Assembly: GCA_025517525.1 (NCBI GenBank)
Contig: JAOPJZ010000006.1
Location: 160,385 to 224,384, forward strand
Length of the DNA stretch: 64,000 nucleotides
Direction: 5' to 3'
Source of the DNA: Natronosalvus hydrolyticus
Lineage (GTDB): Archaea > Halobacteriota > Halobacteria > Halobacteriales > Natrialbaceae
The notes under the pieces were generated by a model that saw only the letters and a program-made list of their open reading frames with translations, was not told the DNA's origin and searched no databases. Within the stretch, counting starts at the first letter, position 1. Every line of letters begins with the position of its first letter. A program made the position numbers and the translations under genes. This document shows, one piece after another, positions 26,777-35,678 of this stretch.

Positions 26777-27030
26777 TGTACTATGGTGGGCTTCTCGTAG
26801 CCGGGTAGTCGCGCAGCGAACCTTTGTAACCGACCGATCAGACCGTAGTTAGCTACCCCTGTGCGCAAGCGAATGAGTAGCTTCGCTTGATCGTGGTGAG
26901 CGCTTCCTGCTGTGGAGATTGACGTGTTGAGCCGAGGCGTGATTGGTGTTACCCCTACCAGTGGTGAGTGCGAGTAGCTCTTCGTCACCTGCGACCCGCC
27001 GAAATGGCTTGATAGGGGTCTCGCTGTCAT
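26773..27030 (-). CDS. Uncharacterised 85-aa ORF in copper operon
   Basis: The ATG at 27030 lies four bases after the stop of the upstream HMA gene, and the stop overlaps the ATG of the next HMA gene (ATGA). This tight packing on both sides argues for a real, translated gene. The protein MTARPLSSHFGGSQVTKSYS... ends in a basic segment RLRTGVANYGLIGRLQRFAARLPGYEKP and is far less acidic than its neighbours. I recognise no family. It has two His residues in SAHHDQ and no cysteine. Confidence 0.5.
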   Translation of the reverse strand: MTARPLSSHFGGSQVTKSYSHSPLVGVTPITPRLNTSISTAGSAHHDQAKLLIRLRTGVANYGLIGRLQRFAARLPGYEKPTIVQ

Positions 27031-27034
27031 GATC

Positions 27035-27391
27035 CTAGAACGGTGACCGGTTCTGTTGGTGGCCATCCATGTGAGTCTCCTCGTCGTCACAGCAGCTATC
27101 GTGTGAACCGTCACTATCGTCAGCTGCTGCTTGCCTTCCGTTCGGTTGGATCCGATCACCATCCAGTGAGATGGTGAACCGCTTCGAGTCACAGCCAGTC
27201 TGCTCGACGGTGTGAGCGATTCGGTTGAGCGTGACTGAGCGTGGGTTGTACTCGAAGACTGCTTGCTCTGTGTCGAATTCGACGGCTGCACTGTGAACCC
27301 CGGAAAGGGCAGTAACGGCTCGTTCGACCTTCGCAGCACAGTTCGGACAGTTTAACCCGTGGATTCCGACGCGCTTTGTTTCGAATGCCAT
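27035..27391 (-). CDS. HMA-domain copper-binding protein, first in operon
   Basis: 118 residues. HMA core VGIHGLNCPNCAAKVERAVTALSGVHSAAVEFDTEQAVFEYNPRSVTLNRIAHTVEQTGC with the CPNC metal site. The tail carries DDSDGSHDSCCDDEETHMDGHQQNR, rich in Cys, His and Met, which could be a second metal site. It is about 55 bases downstream of copA. It resembles the HMA protein at 26450, so the pair arose by duplication. Confidence 0.85.
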   Translation of the reverse strand: MAFETKRVGIHGLNCPNCAAKVERAVTALSGVHSAAVEFDTEQAVFEYNPRSVTLNRIAHTVEQTGCDSKRFTISLDGDRIQPNGRQAAADDSDGSHDSCCDDEETHMDGHQQNRSPF

Positions 27392-27447
27392 GAGTTGAGG
27401 TCTGGTATTGCTGTTTCACTGTGAGAACGGGTGGGGTGAGCTGTCAG

Positions 27448-29730
27448 TTACAGCTCGATATTCCCCAGCCGCGTCGAGTTCGTGATGACCGAGATGCTCG
27501 ACGTGATCATCGCCGCGACGGCGATCACCGGGTGGAGCAGCCCGAAGAACGCGATCGGGATCGCCACCGTGTTGTAGATGAACGCCCAGAAGAGGTTCTG
27601 CTTTATCTTCGAGAAGATCCGCTCCGACAGCGTGAACGAGTCAACGAGCGCATCGAGCGAGCCCCGCACGAGGCTAACGTCGCTCGACTGGATGGCGATG
27701 TCAGTTCCCGTGCCGATAGCGACGCCGATGTTCGCCTGTTTCAGCGCGGGCGCATCGTTGATCCCGTCGCCGACCATCGCAACGTTGTATCCCTCCTCTT
27801 GCAATTCGCTGACCTTGTCGATCTTATCCTGCGGGAGGACGCCAGCCATGACTCGACTGGGGTCGATATCGACCTTTTCAGCGATCGCGCGAGCAGTCCG
27901 CTCGTTGTCCCCGGTGATCATCCAGGTTTCGAGCCCACGGTCGTGCAACGCCTGAATCGCGTCGTGGGATTCCTCTTTGATCGTGTCGGCCGTGCTGATG
28001 ACGCCGACGATTTCGTCTTCGACACCGACGAGCACCGTCGTTTTCCCTTCCTGCTCTAAGGTCTGCAGTTCGTCCTCGTAGGCAAGCGGAATGCCGACTT
28101 CGTCGAAGAACTTCGTGTTTCCGACGTAGACCGATCGTCCGTCGATCTCTGCTTGGATCCCTTTTCCGGCGACGTTATCGAACGCCTCCGGCTCGGTCAG
28201 TTCGATTTCCTGATCTTCGGCGTACTCGATGATAGCCTGCCCGATCGGGTGTTCGCTCCCTCGTTCGGCCGAGGCAGCGAGTCTGACCACTTCGCGTTCG
28301 GTCAGACCGGGATCTTCCAGGGTGCCGCCGTCAGCACTGACCGCAGGGTGGTCTCCCACGACGACGTCCGTGACAGAGTGGTTGCCCTCCGTGATCGTCC
28401 CCGTCTTGTCCAGCACCACGACGTCGAGATCCTTCATCGTCTGGATGGCCTCACCGTCGCGGAACAGGATGCCATTCTCGGCAGCCTTCCCAGTACCGGC
28501 CATCAGCGCCGTCGGCGTCGCCAGTCCGAGTGCACACGGACACGAGATCACCAGGACGGCAACAGCCGCGAAGATCCCGAGCGTCAACGGATCGAGAGCG
28601 AGATCCACCCAGGGGAGGTACGGTGCACCGATACCCGCGACGGCCCCCATCCCGTTCGGGAACAGGAACCACAACACGAACGAGAGCGCTGCGAGTATCA
28701 GTACGGTCGGGACGAAGTAGTTCGTGACACGGTCGGTGAAGGCCTGGATCGGGACTTTGGTTCCCTGGGCTTCTTCGACGAGTTCGACGACCTGTGAGAG
28801 GAACGTGTCGTCGCCGACCTTCTCGGCCCGCACCTTGATCATCCCGGACTGGTTCACCGTCGCACCGATCACTTCGTCGCCTTCTTTCTTGGTTACGGGA
28901 TCGGACTCGCCGGTTACCATCGATTCATCGACGCTGCTTCGTCCCTCGATGACGGTTCCGTCGAGCGGGACCTTCTCGCCGGGACGAACGACCATCACAT
29001 CCCCAATCTCGACGTCTTCAATGGGGACTTCGATTTCTTCGTCATCTCTACGAACCGCTGCTGTCTCTGCCTGCATGGACATCAGGCCCTCGATGGCCGA
29101 GCTCGCACGTCCTTTCGCTCGGTGTTCGAGGTACGTTCCCACGTTGTGCGAGGCCATGATCATTGCCCCGACGCCGGCGTAGTTCTCGATCGGCGTCACG
29201 AAAACCATCACGCCGGTTACCCACGCGACGAGCGTCCCGATCGAGATCAGCGAATCCATGTTGAACGTCCCATTCTGGATACCCCGAATCGCGGACGCGT
29301 GGGTCGTCCGACCGTAGTAGAAGACGACGATCGTGGCGAAGACGAACATAGCGACGTCGATCTGGAAGCCGGTCAGAACCTCCAGCGGTGTCCACATGAA
29401 CACCATGAGCAGGACGATCGGGGACGTGACAATCCACGCCCGGATCGCCATCCGACGCATCTCCTGTAGCTCTTCTTCTCCCTCAATCTCGTCGTTCAGT
29501 AACTCGTCACGAACACCGTAACCAGCGGCTTCCACGGCCTCGATGAGTTCTTCAACAGGGACATCCGAGTCGTGGCTGACGTCTGCTCGCTCCGTGGCGA
29601 AGTTGACCGAAGCTTCCTGCACCCCGTCTACATCTTCGAGACTGTCCTCTATTGTAGACGCACACGTCGTACACGACATGCCCGAGAGGGACAGGTCGGT
29701 TCGTTCTATATTCGAATGGTCGTTTGACAT
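27448..29730 (-). CDS. copA: Copper-translocating P1B-type ATPase
   Basis: 760 residues. N-terminal HMA domain with [11 protein letters not shown] (Cys 20 and 23); TM region with SCPCALG as the Cu(I) channel motif; phosphorylation site [18 protein letters not shown] with the P1B-specific HP; nucleotide-binding [10 protein letters not shown]. Late helices carry [12 protein letters not shown] and [15 protein letters not shown], typical of CopA-type Cu(I) exporters. It lies downstream of the Lrp-TRASH regulator on the same strand and upstream of two HMA proteins, so it is the central exporter of the island. Confidence 0.96.
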   Translation of the reverse strand: MSNDHSNIERTDLSLSGMSCTTCASTIEDSLEDVDGVQEASVNFATERADVSHDSDVPVEELIEAVEAAGYGVRDELLNDEIEGEEELQEMRRMAIRAWIVTSPIVLLMVFMWTPLEVLTGFQIDVAMFVFATIVVFYYGRTTHASAIRGIQNGTFNMDSLISIGTLVAWVTGVMVFVTPIENYAGVGAMIMASHNVGTYLEHRAKGRASSAIEGLMSMQAETAAVRRDDEEIEVPIEDVEIGDVMVVRPGEKVPLDGTVIEGRSSVDESMVTGESDPVTKKEGDEVIGATVNQSGMIKVRAEKVGDDTFLSQVVELVEEAQGTKVPIQAFTDRVTNYFVPTVLILAALSFVLWFLFPNGMGAVAGIGAPYLPWVDLALDPLTLGIFAAVAVLVISCPCALGLATPTALMAGTGKAAENGILFRDGEAIQTMKDLDVVVLDKTGTITEGNHSVTDVVVGDHPAVSADGGTLEDPGLTEREVVRLAASAERGSEHPIGQAIIEYAEDQEIELTEPEAFDNVAGKGIQAEIDGRSVYVGNTKFFDEVGIPLAYEDELQTLEQEGKTTVLVGVEDEIVGVISTADTIKEESHDAIQALHDRGLETWMITGDNERTARAIAEKVDIDPSRVMAGVLPQDKIDKVSELQEEGYNVAMVGDGINDAPALKQANIGVAIGTGTDIAIQSSDVSLVRGSLDALVDSFTLSERIFSKIKQNLFWAFIYNTVAIPIAFFGLLHPVIAVAAMITSSISVITNSTRLGNIEL

Positions 29731-29842
29731 GGTCTCTTCACCTCATCTCATACTACGGGCTACAGTTTGATGCGACTTGTCGTTACAATTACTCGAATCC
29801 GAAAGGGGGTAGATCTTCAAATCGAAAGTCGGGTTTCCAGCA

Positions 29843-30436
29843 TCAGTTTGCCTCCTGTTGCAGCGATTCGTATTGCTGCTCGTGCTTGTTTTTACACGAT
29901 GGACAGCAGAAGACCTTGACCTCGCCGTTGATTCGAGCGGTTTCGCCATCACTTTTCACCGTGTTATCGCACACCGCACACGAGATGGTGAAATCAGAGG
30001 GCGTGACCCCGACACTCCATTCGTATCTGGCCAGGGGCGTGATCTCGTACGAGTCGATGTCTTCCAATTCTAGGGCGTCTCGGAACCACGCGTGAACATC
30101 TTGATCTGGGGCGTTCACGTGGGCAACGATGCCACCATCGAAACATTGGAAGACGTGCTCGGTCTCCTTCAGCTCGTACAACCGGTCGAAAATGCGTTCA
30201 ACGGCTTCCGGTTTGACTGTCAGCTGAATCAATACCGGCACTCGGTTCTGAAGCTTCGTTCGGTCCACGTCAACAGTGAAGTTCCGAATAACGCCTAATT
30301 CTTCTAAGCGTGCGATGCGGTCGGAAACCGCTGGTGGGGTCAGGCCGACGTGGTCGGCTATTTCGCTGAACGGCCGCCGAGCGTCATCGATCAGCAACCG
30401 AAGGATTTCGAGGTCGGTCTCATCTGGGTTCCTCAT
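29843..30436 (-). CDS. Lrp/AsnC-type regulator with C-terminal TRASH domain (copper-responsive)
   Basis: 197 residues from MRNPDETDLEILRLL; a GTG five codons upstream is less likely. Parts: winged helix (DLEILRLLIDDARRPFSEIADHVGLTPPAVSDRIARLEELGVI), an RAM/AsnC-like sensory part, and a C-terminal TRASH domain with ISCAVCDNTV and VFCCPSCKNKHEQQYE. This architecture is that of the Halobacterium salinarum copper regulator studied as VNG1179C, which activates the copper ATPase gene. Its place directly upstream of copA and divergent from a copZ-like gene supports the same role. Confidence 0.92.
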   Translation of the reverse strand: MRNPDETDLEILRLLIDDARRPFSEIADHVGLTPPAVSDRIARLEELGVIRNFTVDVDRTKLQNRVPVLIQLTVKPEAVERIFDRLYELKETEHVFQCFDGGIVAHVNAPDQDVHAWFRDALELEDIDSYEITPLARYEWSVGVTPSDFTISCAVCDNTVKSDGETARINGEVKVFCCPSCKNKHEQQYESLQQEAN

Positions 30437-30500
30437 AGAAGAGACTACCACGCCAAAGACGATTAGTCTTCCCCGGAAATCGGTTTATATTCAAAAGTCT

Positions 30501-30513
30501 CAAACGGAGTTTG
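30501..30513. promoter_or_regulatory. Candidate operator between regulator and copZ-like gene
   Basis: CAAAC-GGA-GTTTG is a perfect inverted repeat in the 130-base divergent region. A TATA-like TTTATATTC lies just before it (30484-30492). Either promoter could be controlled from here, most plausibly by the adjacent Lrp-TRASH regulator. The half-site is short, so chance occurrence is possible. Confidence 0.35.
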
Positions 30514-30565
30514 CTGAATGGTCGAAACAACAACCGCAATAAGAGAATAGGTCTACTAGTACAAC

Positions 30566-30769
30566 ATGGCGCGAACGATAACCGTCACCGGGATGAGTTG
30601 TGAAGGCTGCGAACAGAACGTCGAGGATGCGCTCCAAGCGCTCGACGGCGTGACTCAGGTCAGTGCTAACCACGAGGCCGAATCTGTCGAACTCAGCACC
30701 GACGATGACGTTGAAGACGAGTATATCCACGCTGCTATTGAGGATGCTGGCTACGAGATTGACGGCTAA
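30566..30769 (+). CDS. CopZ-like HMA copper chaperone
   Basis: 67 residues, a single HMA domain: ITVTGMSCEGCEQNVEDALQALDGVTQVSANHEAESVEL with metal-binding CEGC, ending AAIEDAGYEIDG. Size and order match CopZ/Atx1 chaperones that deliver Cu(I) to CopA and to regulators. It is divergent from the Lrp-TRASH gene. No clear ribosome-binding site precedes the ATG, so a leaderless or near-leaderless transcript is likely. Confidence 0.92.
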   Translation: MARTITVTGMSCEGCEQNVEDALQALDGVTQVSANHEAESVELSTDDDVEDEYIHAAIEDAGYEIDG

Positions 30770-30930
30770 TTAGTAGTCTCCAGCATATTCTTTCGCATCC
30801 ATGTCTAGGTATAAACAATCCGAACTCTGGCGATAATCACTTCTCGTTTGATGATCGAACGAAAGCAAAGAAGATGGTGATTCGACCAATGATCGTCACG
30901 CTGTCGGGCGATTATCGCTGCGCAAATCTA

Positions 30931-30955
30931 TGGGCGCTGCAGGATTTGAACCCGC
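30931..30955 (-). other. tRNA 3'-end fragment, candidate attachment site
   Basis: Read on the minus strand these 25 bases are a T-arm (GCGGG, loop TTCAAAT, CCTGC) followed by an acceptor 3' strand AGCGCCC and discriminator A. The rest of a tRNA is absent: the next bases do not form an anticodon arm. Such 3'-end fragments are the classic att sites left by tyrosine-integrase elements, and an intact integrase starts 115 bases to the right. The complete tRNA and the other att copy are not in the window. Confidence 0.7.
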
Positions 30956-31069
30956 GGCAACACCGCCTGAAATAAAGGGTGTAAAACTCACGAAAGAAAG
31001 TAGGACACCGAGGGAACACGGCGCGGCGAAAACACCACTCCTCCACGGCGCGGTCAAGGGATTCCAACT

Positions 31070-32140
31070 ATGCCCGAAACCGACGCCAACATCCGAACCA
31101 CCGCAGACGAACCGACACGGGATGTCAAACCCGACAAAGCCGTCGAAATGTACCTCAAGGAGAAGCAAGCCGACGGAGCCGCGCAATCCACCATCTACTC
31201 CCACCGATCCCGACTCGGCCACTTCACCGAGTGGTTCCAATCCGAGACCGACTACACACACCTCTCCGATCTCGACGGTTTCGATCTCAAACTGTTTAAG
31301 CTCGAACGCTTCGGCGAGGAGGACGACGGCTTCGGCGACTACTCGAGGCTAACCGTCAAAACTCAACTCGACACACTCCGCCGATTTATGCACTTCAACG
31401 CGGAGATTGGAGCCGTTCCGTTCTCGCTACCCCACCGCATCAAGTCCCCCTCGAAGGGCGACGCCGGTCAACGAGACAACGAGATCGAGGACACGCGTGC
31501 CCGAAAAATCGCCAAACACCTTGACAGGTACCGTTACGCCTCGTTCGATCACGTTCTCTTCCACTTGCTCTGGTACCTGATGCTCCGCGTCGGCACGGCC
31601 CGCTCAATCGACGTGGACAATGTGCATCTGGACGAGCGGTACATCGAACTCCACCACCACCCGGGGCAAGACACGCCGCTGAAGAAGAAGGGGAAAAGCG
31701 AACGGAAGGTGGCCATCTCGGAGACGACTGCCTCCATCATCGAAGACTACATCGACACCAACAGGAACGACGTAGAGGACGAATACGGACGGAATCCGCT
31801 GTTCACGAGCGAGGACGGACGCGCATCCCTGAATATGATGCGGAACCGCGTCTACGCCCTCTCTCGCCCTTGCACAGTTGGAGAGTGTCCTCACGACAGG
31901 GATCCGGAAGAGTGCGACGCGGCACAGGCGAGGAACGTGGCGTACAAGTGTCCAACGTCGGAGGCGACTCACGCCGTTCGTAGGGGTTCGATCACGTGGC
32001 ACCTCCGGGAAGACACCGACAAGGAGATCATCTCCGAGAGGGCCGACGTGAGCGTGCGGGTGCTGGACGAGAACTACAACAATCTGTCCGAGAGGGAGAA
32101 GATGGAGTTGCGACGAGACGAGCTTCCAGAAGGACTCTGA
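31070..32140 (+). CDS. Tyrosine recombinase/integrase
   Basis: 356 residues. The N-terminal SAM-like core-binding domain includes QSTIYSHRSRLGHFTEWF. The catalytic domain has R173 in YLMLRVGTARSIDV, lysines at 205-210, the HAVRRGSITWHL box (H301, R304, H311) and nucleophile Y336 in LDENYNNLSEREK. A cysteine-rich insertion (CTVGECPHDRDPEEC) precedes the HxxR box, as in the broken paralogue at 10097. It lies next to the tRNA-fragment att site and is oriented away from it, so the element it mobilises probably extends to the right. Confidence 0.93.
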   Translation: MPETDANIRTTADEPTRDVKPDKAVEMYLKEKQADGAAQSTIYSHRSRLGHFTEWFQSETDYTHLSDLDGFDLKLFKLERFGEEDDGFGDYSRLTVKTQLDTLRRFMHFNAEIGAVPFSLPHRIKSPSKGDAGQRDNEIEDTRARKIAKHLDRYRYASFDHVLFHLLWYLMLRVGTARSIDVDNVHLDERYIELHHHPGQDTPLKKKGKSERKVAISETTASIIEDYIDTNRNDVEDEYGRNPLFTSEDGRASLNMMRNRVYALSRPCTVGECPHDRDPEECDAAQARNVAYKCPTSEATHAVRRGSITWHLREDTDKEIISERADVSVRVLDENYNNLSEREKMELRRDELPEGL

Positions 32141-32166
32141 CCGGTCGCCTATCCGTCGCGCGCCAC

Positions 32167-32487
32167 TTACCCGACAACCTCAACGTCCACGATGGCACCG
32201 GCCCAGTACGGGCCTTCGTCCTCTTCGCTGTCGAACGTCGTCAAGGCGTCCAGCTCGTCCTCGGTGCCATCATCGTTCTCCACCGGGATGAGATCCCAGT
32301 CGATCCGCGCCTCGTCCAACCCGCCGATGTCGTCGTGCAAGTCGAAGAACACCTCCGTCGAATTCTCGAAATCCTCCACGTTCGCCACGTCGGCCTGTAC
32401 CGTCGCTTCGTCGTCCGCGGAGAGGTACGTCTGCGGCCCGACTCCTTGGATCGTGATCTCGATGGTGTCGCCTTCGTTGAACTTCAT
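32167..32487 (-). CDS. Small acidic orphan protein of the integrated element
   Basis: 106 residues, very acidic, predicted mostly beta: MKFNEGDTIEITIQGVGPQTYLSADDEATVQADV...EGPYWAGAIVDVEVVG. No family is recognised. It is convergent with the integrase, with stops 26 bases apart. The composition and position are typical of cargo genes in haloarchaeal plasmids and proviruses. Confidence 0.6.
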   Translation of the reverse strand: MKFNEGDTIEITIQGVGPQTYLSADDEATVQADVANVEDFENSTEVFFDLHDDIGGLDEARIDWDLIPVENDDGTEDELDALTTFDSEEDEGPYWAGAIVDVEVVG

Positions 32488-32679
32488 ACACTAAGGGCAT
32501 ATTTCAACACAATATTAATACTTGTGGTTATCAAACCCTGTTAACAAGCACCACATCGGGTTTGACGGAACGCAAAATCGGTACAATCCAATACACGAGT
32601 AGACGGTCGCCGAACTACTCGCCACACCTCGGCGAAATCATCGAATTAACGTCGGAGGAGTGACACGCCCCAATCGACT

Positions 32680-33075
32680 ATGGAAACCGATCCCGACATC
32701 CAAGACGCGTTTGATTATGAAGAAGAAGCAGGCGATTTCCACCGAGGACTCTTCCGCCGCTACGTCGTCGAACGAGAAGACCTACCCGAACCCGAAATTG
32801 TAGCCGTCTCCGACACCGACGACGAACACCGCTCCGCAATCGAATACTTCAGCGAAGGCGTCTTCGGCGAAACCGCCGAGGATGCAGGCGATCCCGTAGG
32901 ATGGGTGTGGGTGGAGGCCGGAGACCCCTACCACGACGCGCTCTACGCCGGAGTCGACAGCGAAATCCGTGGGTGCATCAATACCCTCATCTACAAACAC
33001 GACTGGCAGGTGACGCAGACGACTGAGCGTGGTGAAGAATGGGTAGATGATATGGAAGAGAAACCGTGGTACTAA
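32680..33075 (+). CDS. Orphan protein of the integrated element
   Basis: 131 residues: METDPDIQDAFDYEEEAGDFHRGLFRRYVVERED, ending WQVTQTTERGEEWVDDMEEKPWY. No domain is recognised. It has many aromatic residues for such an acidic protein, and one cysteine. A TATA-like stretch lies about 35 bases before the ATG in the AT-poor upstream region. It is convergent with the next gene, with stops seven bases apart. Confidence 0.58.
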   Translation: METDPDIQDAFDYEEEAGDFHRGLFRRYVVEREDLPEPEIVAVSDTDDEHRSAIEYFSEGVFGETAEDAGDPVGWVWVEAGDPYHDALYAGVDSEIRGCINTLIYKHDWQVTQTTERGEEWVDDMEEKPWY

Positions 33076-33081
33076 CCCAGA

Positions 33082-33423
33082 CTAATCCTCCTCGCCGTCG
33101 AGGATCTGCACTCGCCGAACCCCTGCTGACCAATCATCCCCCGTACCGGGATCGTAAGTCACGCCCGGCTCGCCCCACTCGTCGCCGTCTTCCTCAACTG
33201 CGAGCGTCGGCGAGTACGTGTCCCCGGGACACTCATCCCAATTCTCGTCGGACACATCGGTCACGACGCGCAGCATCCCATCATCGTAAATCTCGTCGAA
33301 CGTCGGTTTTGTGTAGTCAGCGTAGTCCACGACGCCACGCCACTCGTTTCCTTCAGCGTCTTGCACTTCGATTCCTTTGCCATCCGATTCGCGTAACAGC
33401 GAGACGAACTCTTCCCCGTCCAT
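33082..33423 (-). CDS. Small acidic orphan protein of the integrated element
   Basis: 113 residues: MDGEEFVSLLRESDGKGIEVQDAEGNEWRGVVDYADYTKPTFDEIYDDG... ending SAGVRRVQILDGEED. The first half resembles a small beta-barrel with strands around GIEVQDAEGNEWRGVVDYAD. No named family. It lies downstream of the 254-aa gene at 33476 on the same strand, with a 52-base spacer. Confidence 0.55.
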   Translation of the reverse strand: MDGEEFVSLLRESDGKGIEVQDAEGNEWRGVVDYADYTKPTFDEIYDDGMLRVVTDVSDENWDECPGDTYSPTLAVEEDGDEWGEPGVTYDPGTGDDWSAGVRRVQILDGEED

Positions 33424-33475
33424 ACACCCGTGAGAAGCGTCTGAGGGACGTTAAAAATCAGGGATAGAAAACGAA

Positions 33476-34240
33476 CTACGCGGACTCTTCGGGGAAGTCA
33501 CGGAACACCATCCATTCAGCCGCATCCAACGACTTCAAACTCCACCTCTCACGCACCGCGTTCACACGATCTACATCCACGTCCTCACGACGACTCGCCA
33601 GAATCTCCTTCGAGATCGCTTTGACATCCTTCTCAACGATGTACGCCGTATGGGAGTCGCGGAAATCGTCGGCCGGGTTGACCGATTCAATATACTCCAA
33701 CGCTTCCTCAACACTCCAGAATGCACGACTCCTCTCCTCACCGTTCGGATTACGGAGCAGTCTATCCATCACCTTGTCCACGTACTCGCGTCGCTTGTGA
33801 TCGGTGTCGTGCAAATCGAACCGTCTTGCGATTCGAGCGATATCGCCTCGACGAATCACGTTCGGGTGAATTCTCCCGTCCTCGTCGGCGAAGCGGTCGT
33901 GTTCGTGGCGGAGTGCGGCGAGGACGAGTTCACGTTTCGCGTCGGGTTCGCGCGGCACCTCGTCGACGGGTACATCGGAAGGATCGATTTCCACCTCGTC
34001 CGGGTAGCCGACAAGACTCTCGATTGCTTCCCGCGTTAGTTCACGTGCGTCGTCAGGATTGTACTCTCCGATTGACACGACGGGGCCGTCGGGATCCTCG
34101 CCGAGGAGTTCGGCGGCAGTAGCGTCCTCGTTCTGGACGTACTTCAGCATCAGTTGTTGTAGGGCCTGTTCCGGGTCTTCGCCTCGATCTTCGGCTGCAG
34201 CAGCAAACTCCTCTTCGAGGAGGTTAGGGGCAGACACCAT
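33476..34240 (-). CDS. Orphan helical protein of the integrated element, possible DNA-binding
   Basis: 254 residues, ATG in GGATGGTGTCTGCC. A central stretch HPNVIRRGDIARIARRFDLHDTDHKRREYVDKVMDRLLRNP looks like a helix-turn-helix with basic residues, so DNA binding is possible. The upstream promoter is one of the two inverted promoter-like arms at 34298-34347. Parts of its start region (GGGGCAGACACCATCC on the plus strand) reappear at 34863-34878, suggesting a lost second copy. A replication or partition role for the element is conceivable but unproven. Confidence 0.6.
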   Translation of the reverse strand: MVSAPNLLEEEFAAAAEDRGEDPEQALQQLMLKYVQNEDATAAELLGEDPDGPVVSIGEYNPDDARELTREAIESLVGYPDEVEIDPSDVPVDEVPREPDAKRELVLAALRHEHDRFADEDGRIHPNVIRRGDIARIARRFDLHDTDHKRREYVDKVMDRLLRNPNGEERSRAFWSVEEALEYIESVNPADDFRDSHTAYIVEKDVKAISKEILASRREDVDVDRVNAVRERWSLKSLDAAEWMVFRDFPEESA

Positions 34241-34297
34241 CCTTTCAACCTATACTATCACGTCAAGGTTTAAACAGGCTTTCCACATTTGGAGGGG

Positions 34298-34347
34298 TTT
34301 AAGTAGTATAGCGGGCTTCATTCAATCTTCATTTTGCGTCGGGGTTA
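34298..34347 (-). promoter_or_regulatory. Promoter-like inverted arm, left copy
   Basis: Read leftward, this arm runs from CCCCGACGCAAAATGAA through a TATA-like TACTTAAAC, about 60 bases before the ATG of the 254-aa gene at 34240. It is matched in opposite orientation at 34760-34812 over about 50 bases with roughly 85% identity. The two arms enclose ~410 bases. The conserved block upstream of the TATA box suggests a shared activator or replication-protein site. Confidence 0.6.
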
Positions 34348-34615
34348 GACCTCGTCACCTGACACGTCCACCAGTAGTCGCCCGTCGGAGCACGCCGGTG
34401 GACGAGAGAACATTTCCGCCACGTCGGCGCAAGCGTCGAAGTCGTCGGGGTGTCGTTGGAAGGAGTTCGTGGTTGTCGTCGGTGGTTGTGTCGGTCTCTC
34501 CTTCCACATCCTCCGGATCTGGGGAAGGTGGTGGTTGTTACAACAACCCATTAGAGAGAAGGTTTTATTTTATTGACACTCATAGTCTTCTTCAGGGGGC
34601 TGCTCGCATACCGCA

Positions 34616-34633
34616 GGGAAGCACGTGCTTCCC
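34616..34633. promoter_or_regulatory. Perfect 18-bp palindrome with adjacent hairpin
   Basis: GGGAAGCACGTGCTTCCC is fully self-complementary. A few bases later CGACGC-TACG-GCGTCG forms a tight hairpin. Both lie between the two inverted promoter-like arms in a region without a supported gene. A protein-binding site, terminator pair or replication-origin structure are all possible. Confidence 0.5.
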
Positions 34634-34759
34634 GAGGACGGCGACGCTACGGCGTCGTCGCGCCCCGCCATCTACCGACGCCTTCTCCGACTTCTCGGCA
34701 CAACTGCGATGGTTCCTCGTGACCGATTCAACGATCATTGAGAGAGTTATGGCCGTCGT

Positions 34760-34812
34760 TTACCCCCGACGCAAAATGAAAGTTGAATGAAATCCAGTAT
34801 AGTATATAAAGG
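34760..34812 (+). promoter_or_regulatory. Promoter-like inverted arm, right copy
   Basis: CCCCCGACGCAAAATGAA followed by AGTATAGTATATAAAGG gives a strong TATA-like box pointing right. It mirrors the arm at 34298-34347. No convincing protein gene follows: the two open frames near 34816-35081 are low-complexity and overlap each other. A non-coding transcript or a decayed gene may be expressed from here. Confidence 0.55.
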
Positions 34813-35174
34813 GGTGTGGGATGGGATGGGTTTATCAGTGTGACGACACTACTTACAGATGCGGGGCAGACACCATCCACCATCCTTTCACTCCCCGCTT
34901 TCTCTCGACGACACCACACCGACGATCTGTACGGCTGCCTCAGCTGCACTCGACGACACCCTCGTCGAGCGACCGTCGAAGGCGACGTGGCCGGCTCGCC
35001 TTCACCACTGCTGACGAGGATCCGACTAGCCGCTGTCCTTCCACGAGCGTCGTGTGGGCGGTTCTGACGGCTCGCTGTTGAGTTCGACGCCTTCCACCCC
35101 ATAGCTCAGCGAGCGTCTCTCGTCGTTGGAGAGCGAGGCCTACGTGGATGCGTGTGCGTACGTGTTGGATTGCG

Positions 35175-35265
35175 CTGATGATCGGGCAGTATGACCTCTC
35201 GTGATGAGTGCGCAGTATGACTGCTCGGTGTGATCGCTCAGGATGATCGGCGAAGATGACCTCTT
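35175..35265 (+). repeat. Iteron-like array 1: seven 13-bp units
   Basis: Seven consecutive 13-base units fit the consensus AGTATGATCGCTC with variation, for example AGTATGACCTCTC, GGTGTGATCGCTC and AGGATGATCGGCG. The array is preceded by CGTACGTGTTGGAT and followed by GCCGGCGTTTAATAC, a TATA-like site. The same order occurs in array 3. Regular units without spacers exclude a CRISPR. Confidence 0.75.
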
Positions 35266-35587
35266 TGTGCTGCGGCAGCCCGAGCGTGCCGGCGTTTAAT
35301 ACTCATCCCCGGTTACGTGGTGGTGCGCCGCGAGGTAGGGTTCGTGGCGCGTGGTTGTCAGAGCGTCCGTCCGTTCGCCTGTCCGCCGTAGTGGTTTGCC
35401 ACCGCTCGTCCCATTCCACCCCTTTGCGATTGCACGTGGGAAGGCTCTCAAGGGGAAGGATTGGAAGGGAAGGCTCCGGTAGGATTCGCCGTGGTGCTGG
35501 TTTTCTACCGTCGTCTCGCTCCGCGGCTTCAGTCGTCGTCTCCGACCTACATCTCGCTGGCGTCGAACGGGTTCTGCGTATGGATCT

Positions 35588-35678
35588 GTGGTGATCGCTC
35601 GTGATGAGCGCTTAGTAAGACTACCCGGTGTGATCGGACAGTATGAGTGGTCACGATGATCAGCGAGGATGACCGCTC
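35588..35678 (+). repeat. Iteron-like array 2: seven 13-bp units
   Basis: Seven units in exact 13-base register, including GTGGTGATCGCTC, GGTGTGATCGGAC, AGTATGAGTGGTC and AGGATGACCGCTC. It is followed by GCAGCGTGCCGGCCCTTATTACGTATG, matching the downstream flank of arrays 1 and 3. It lies 413 bases after array 1 within the tandem duplication. Confidence 0.75.
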
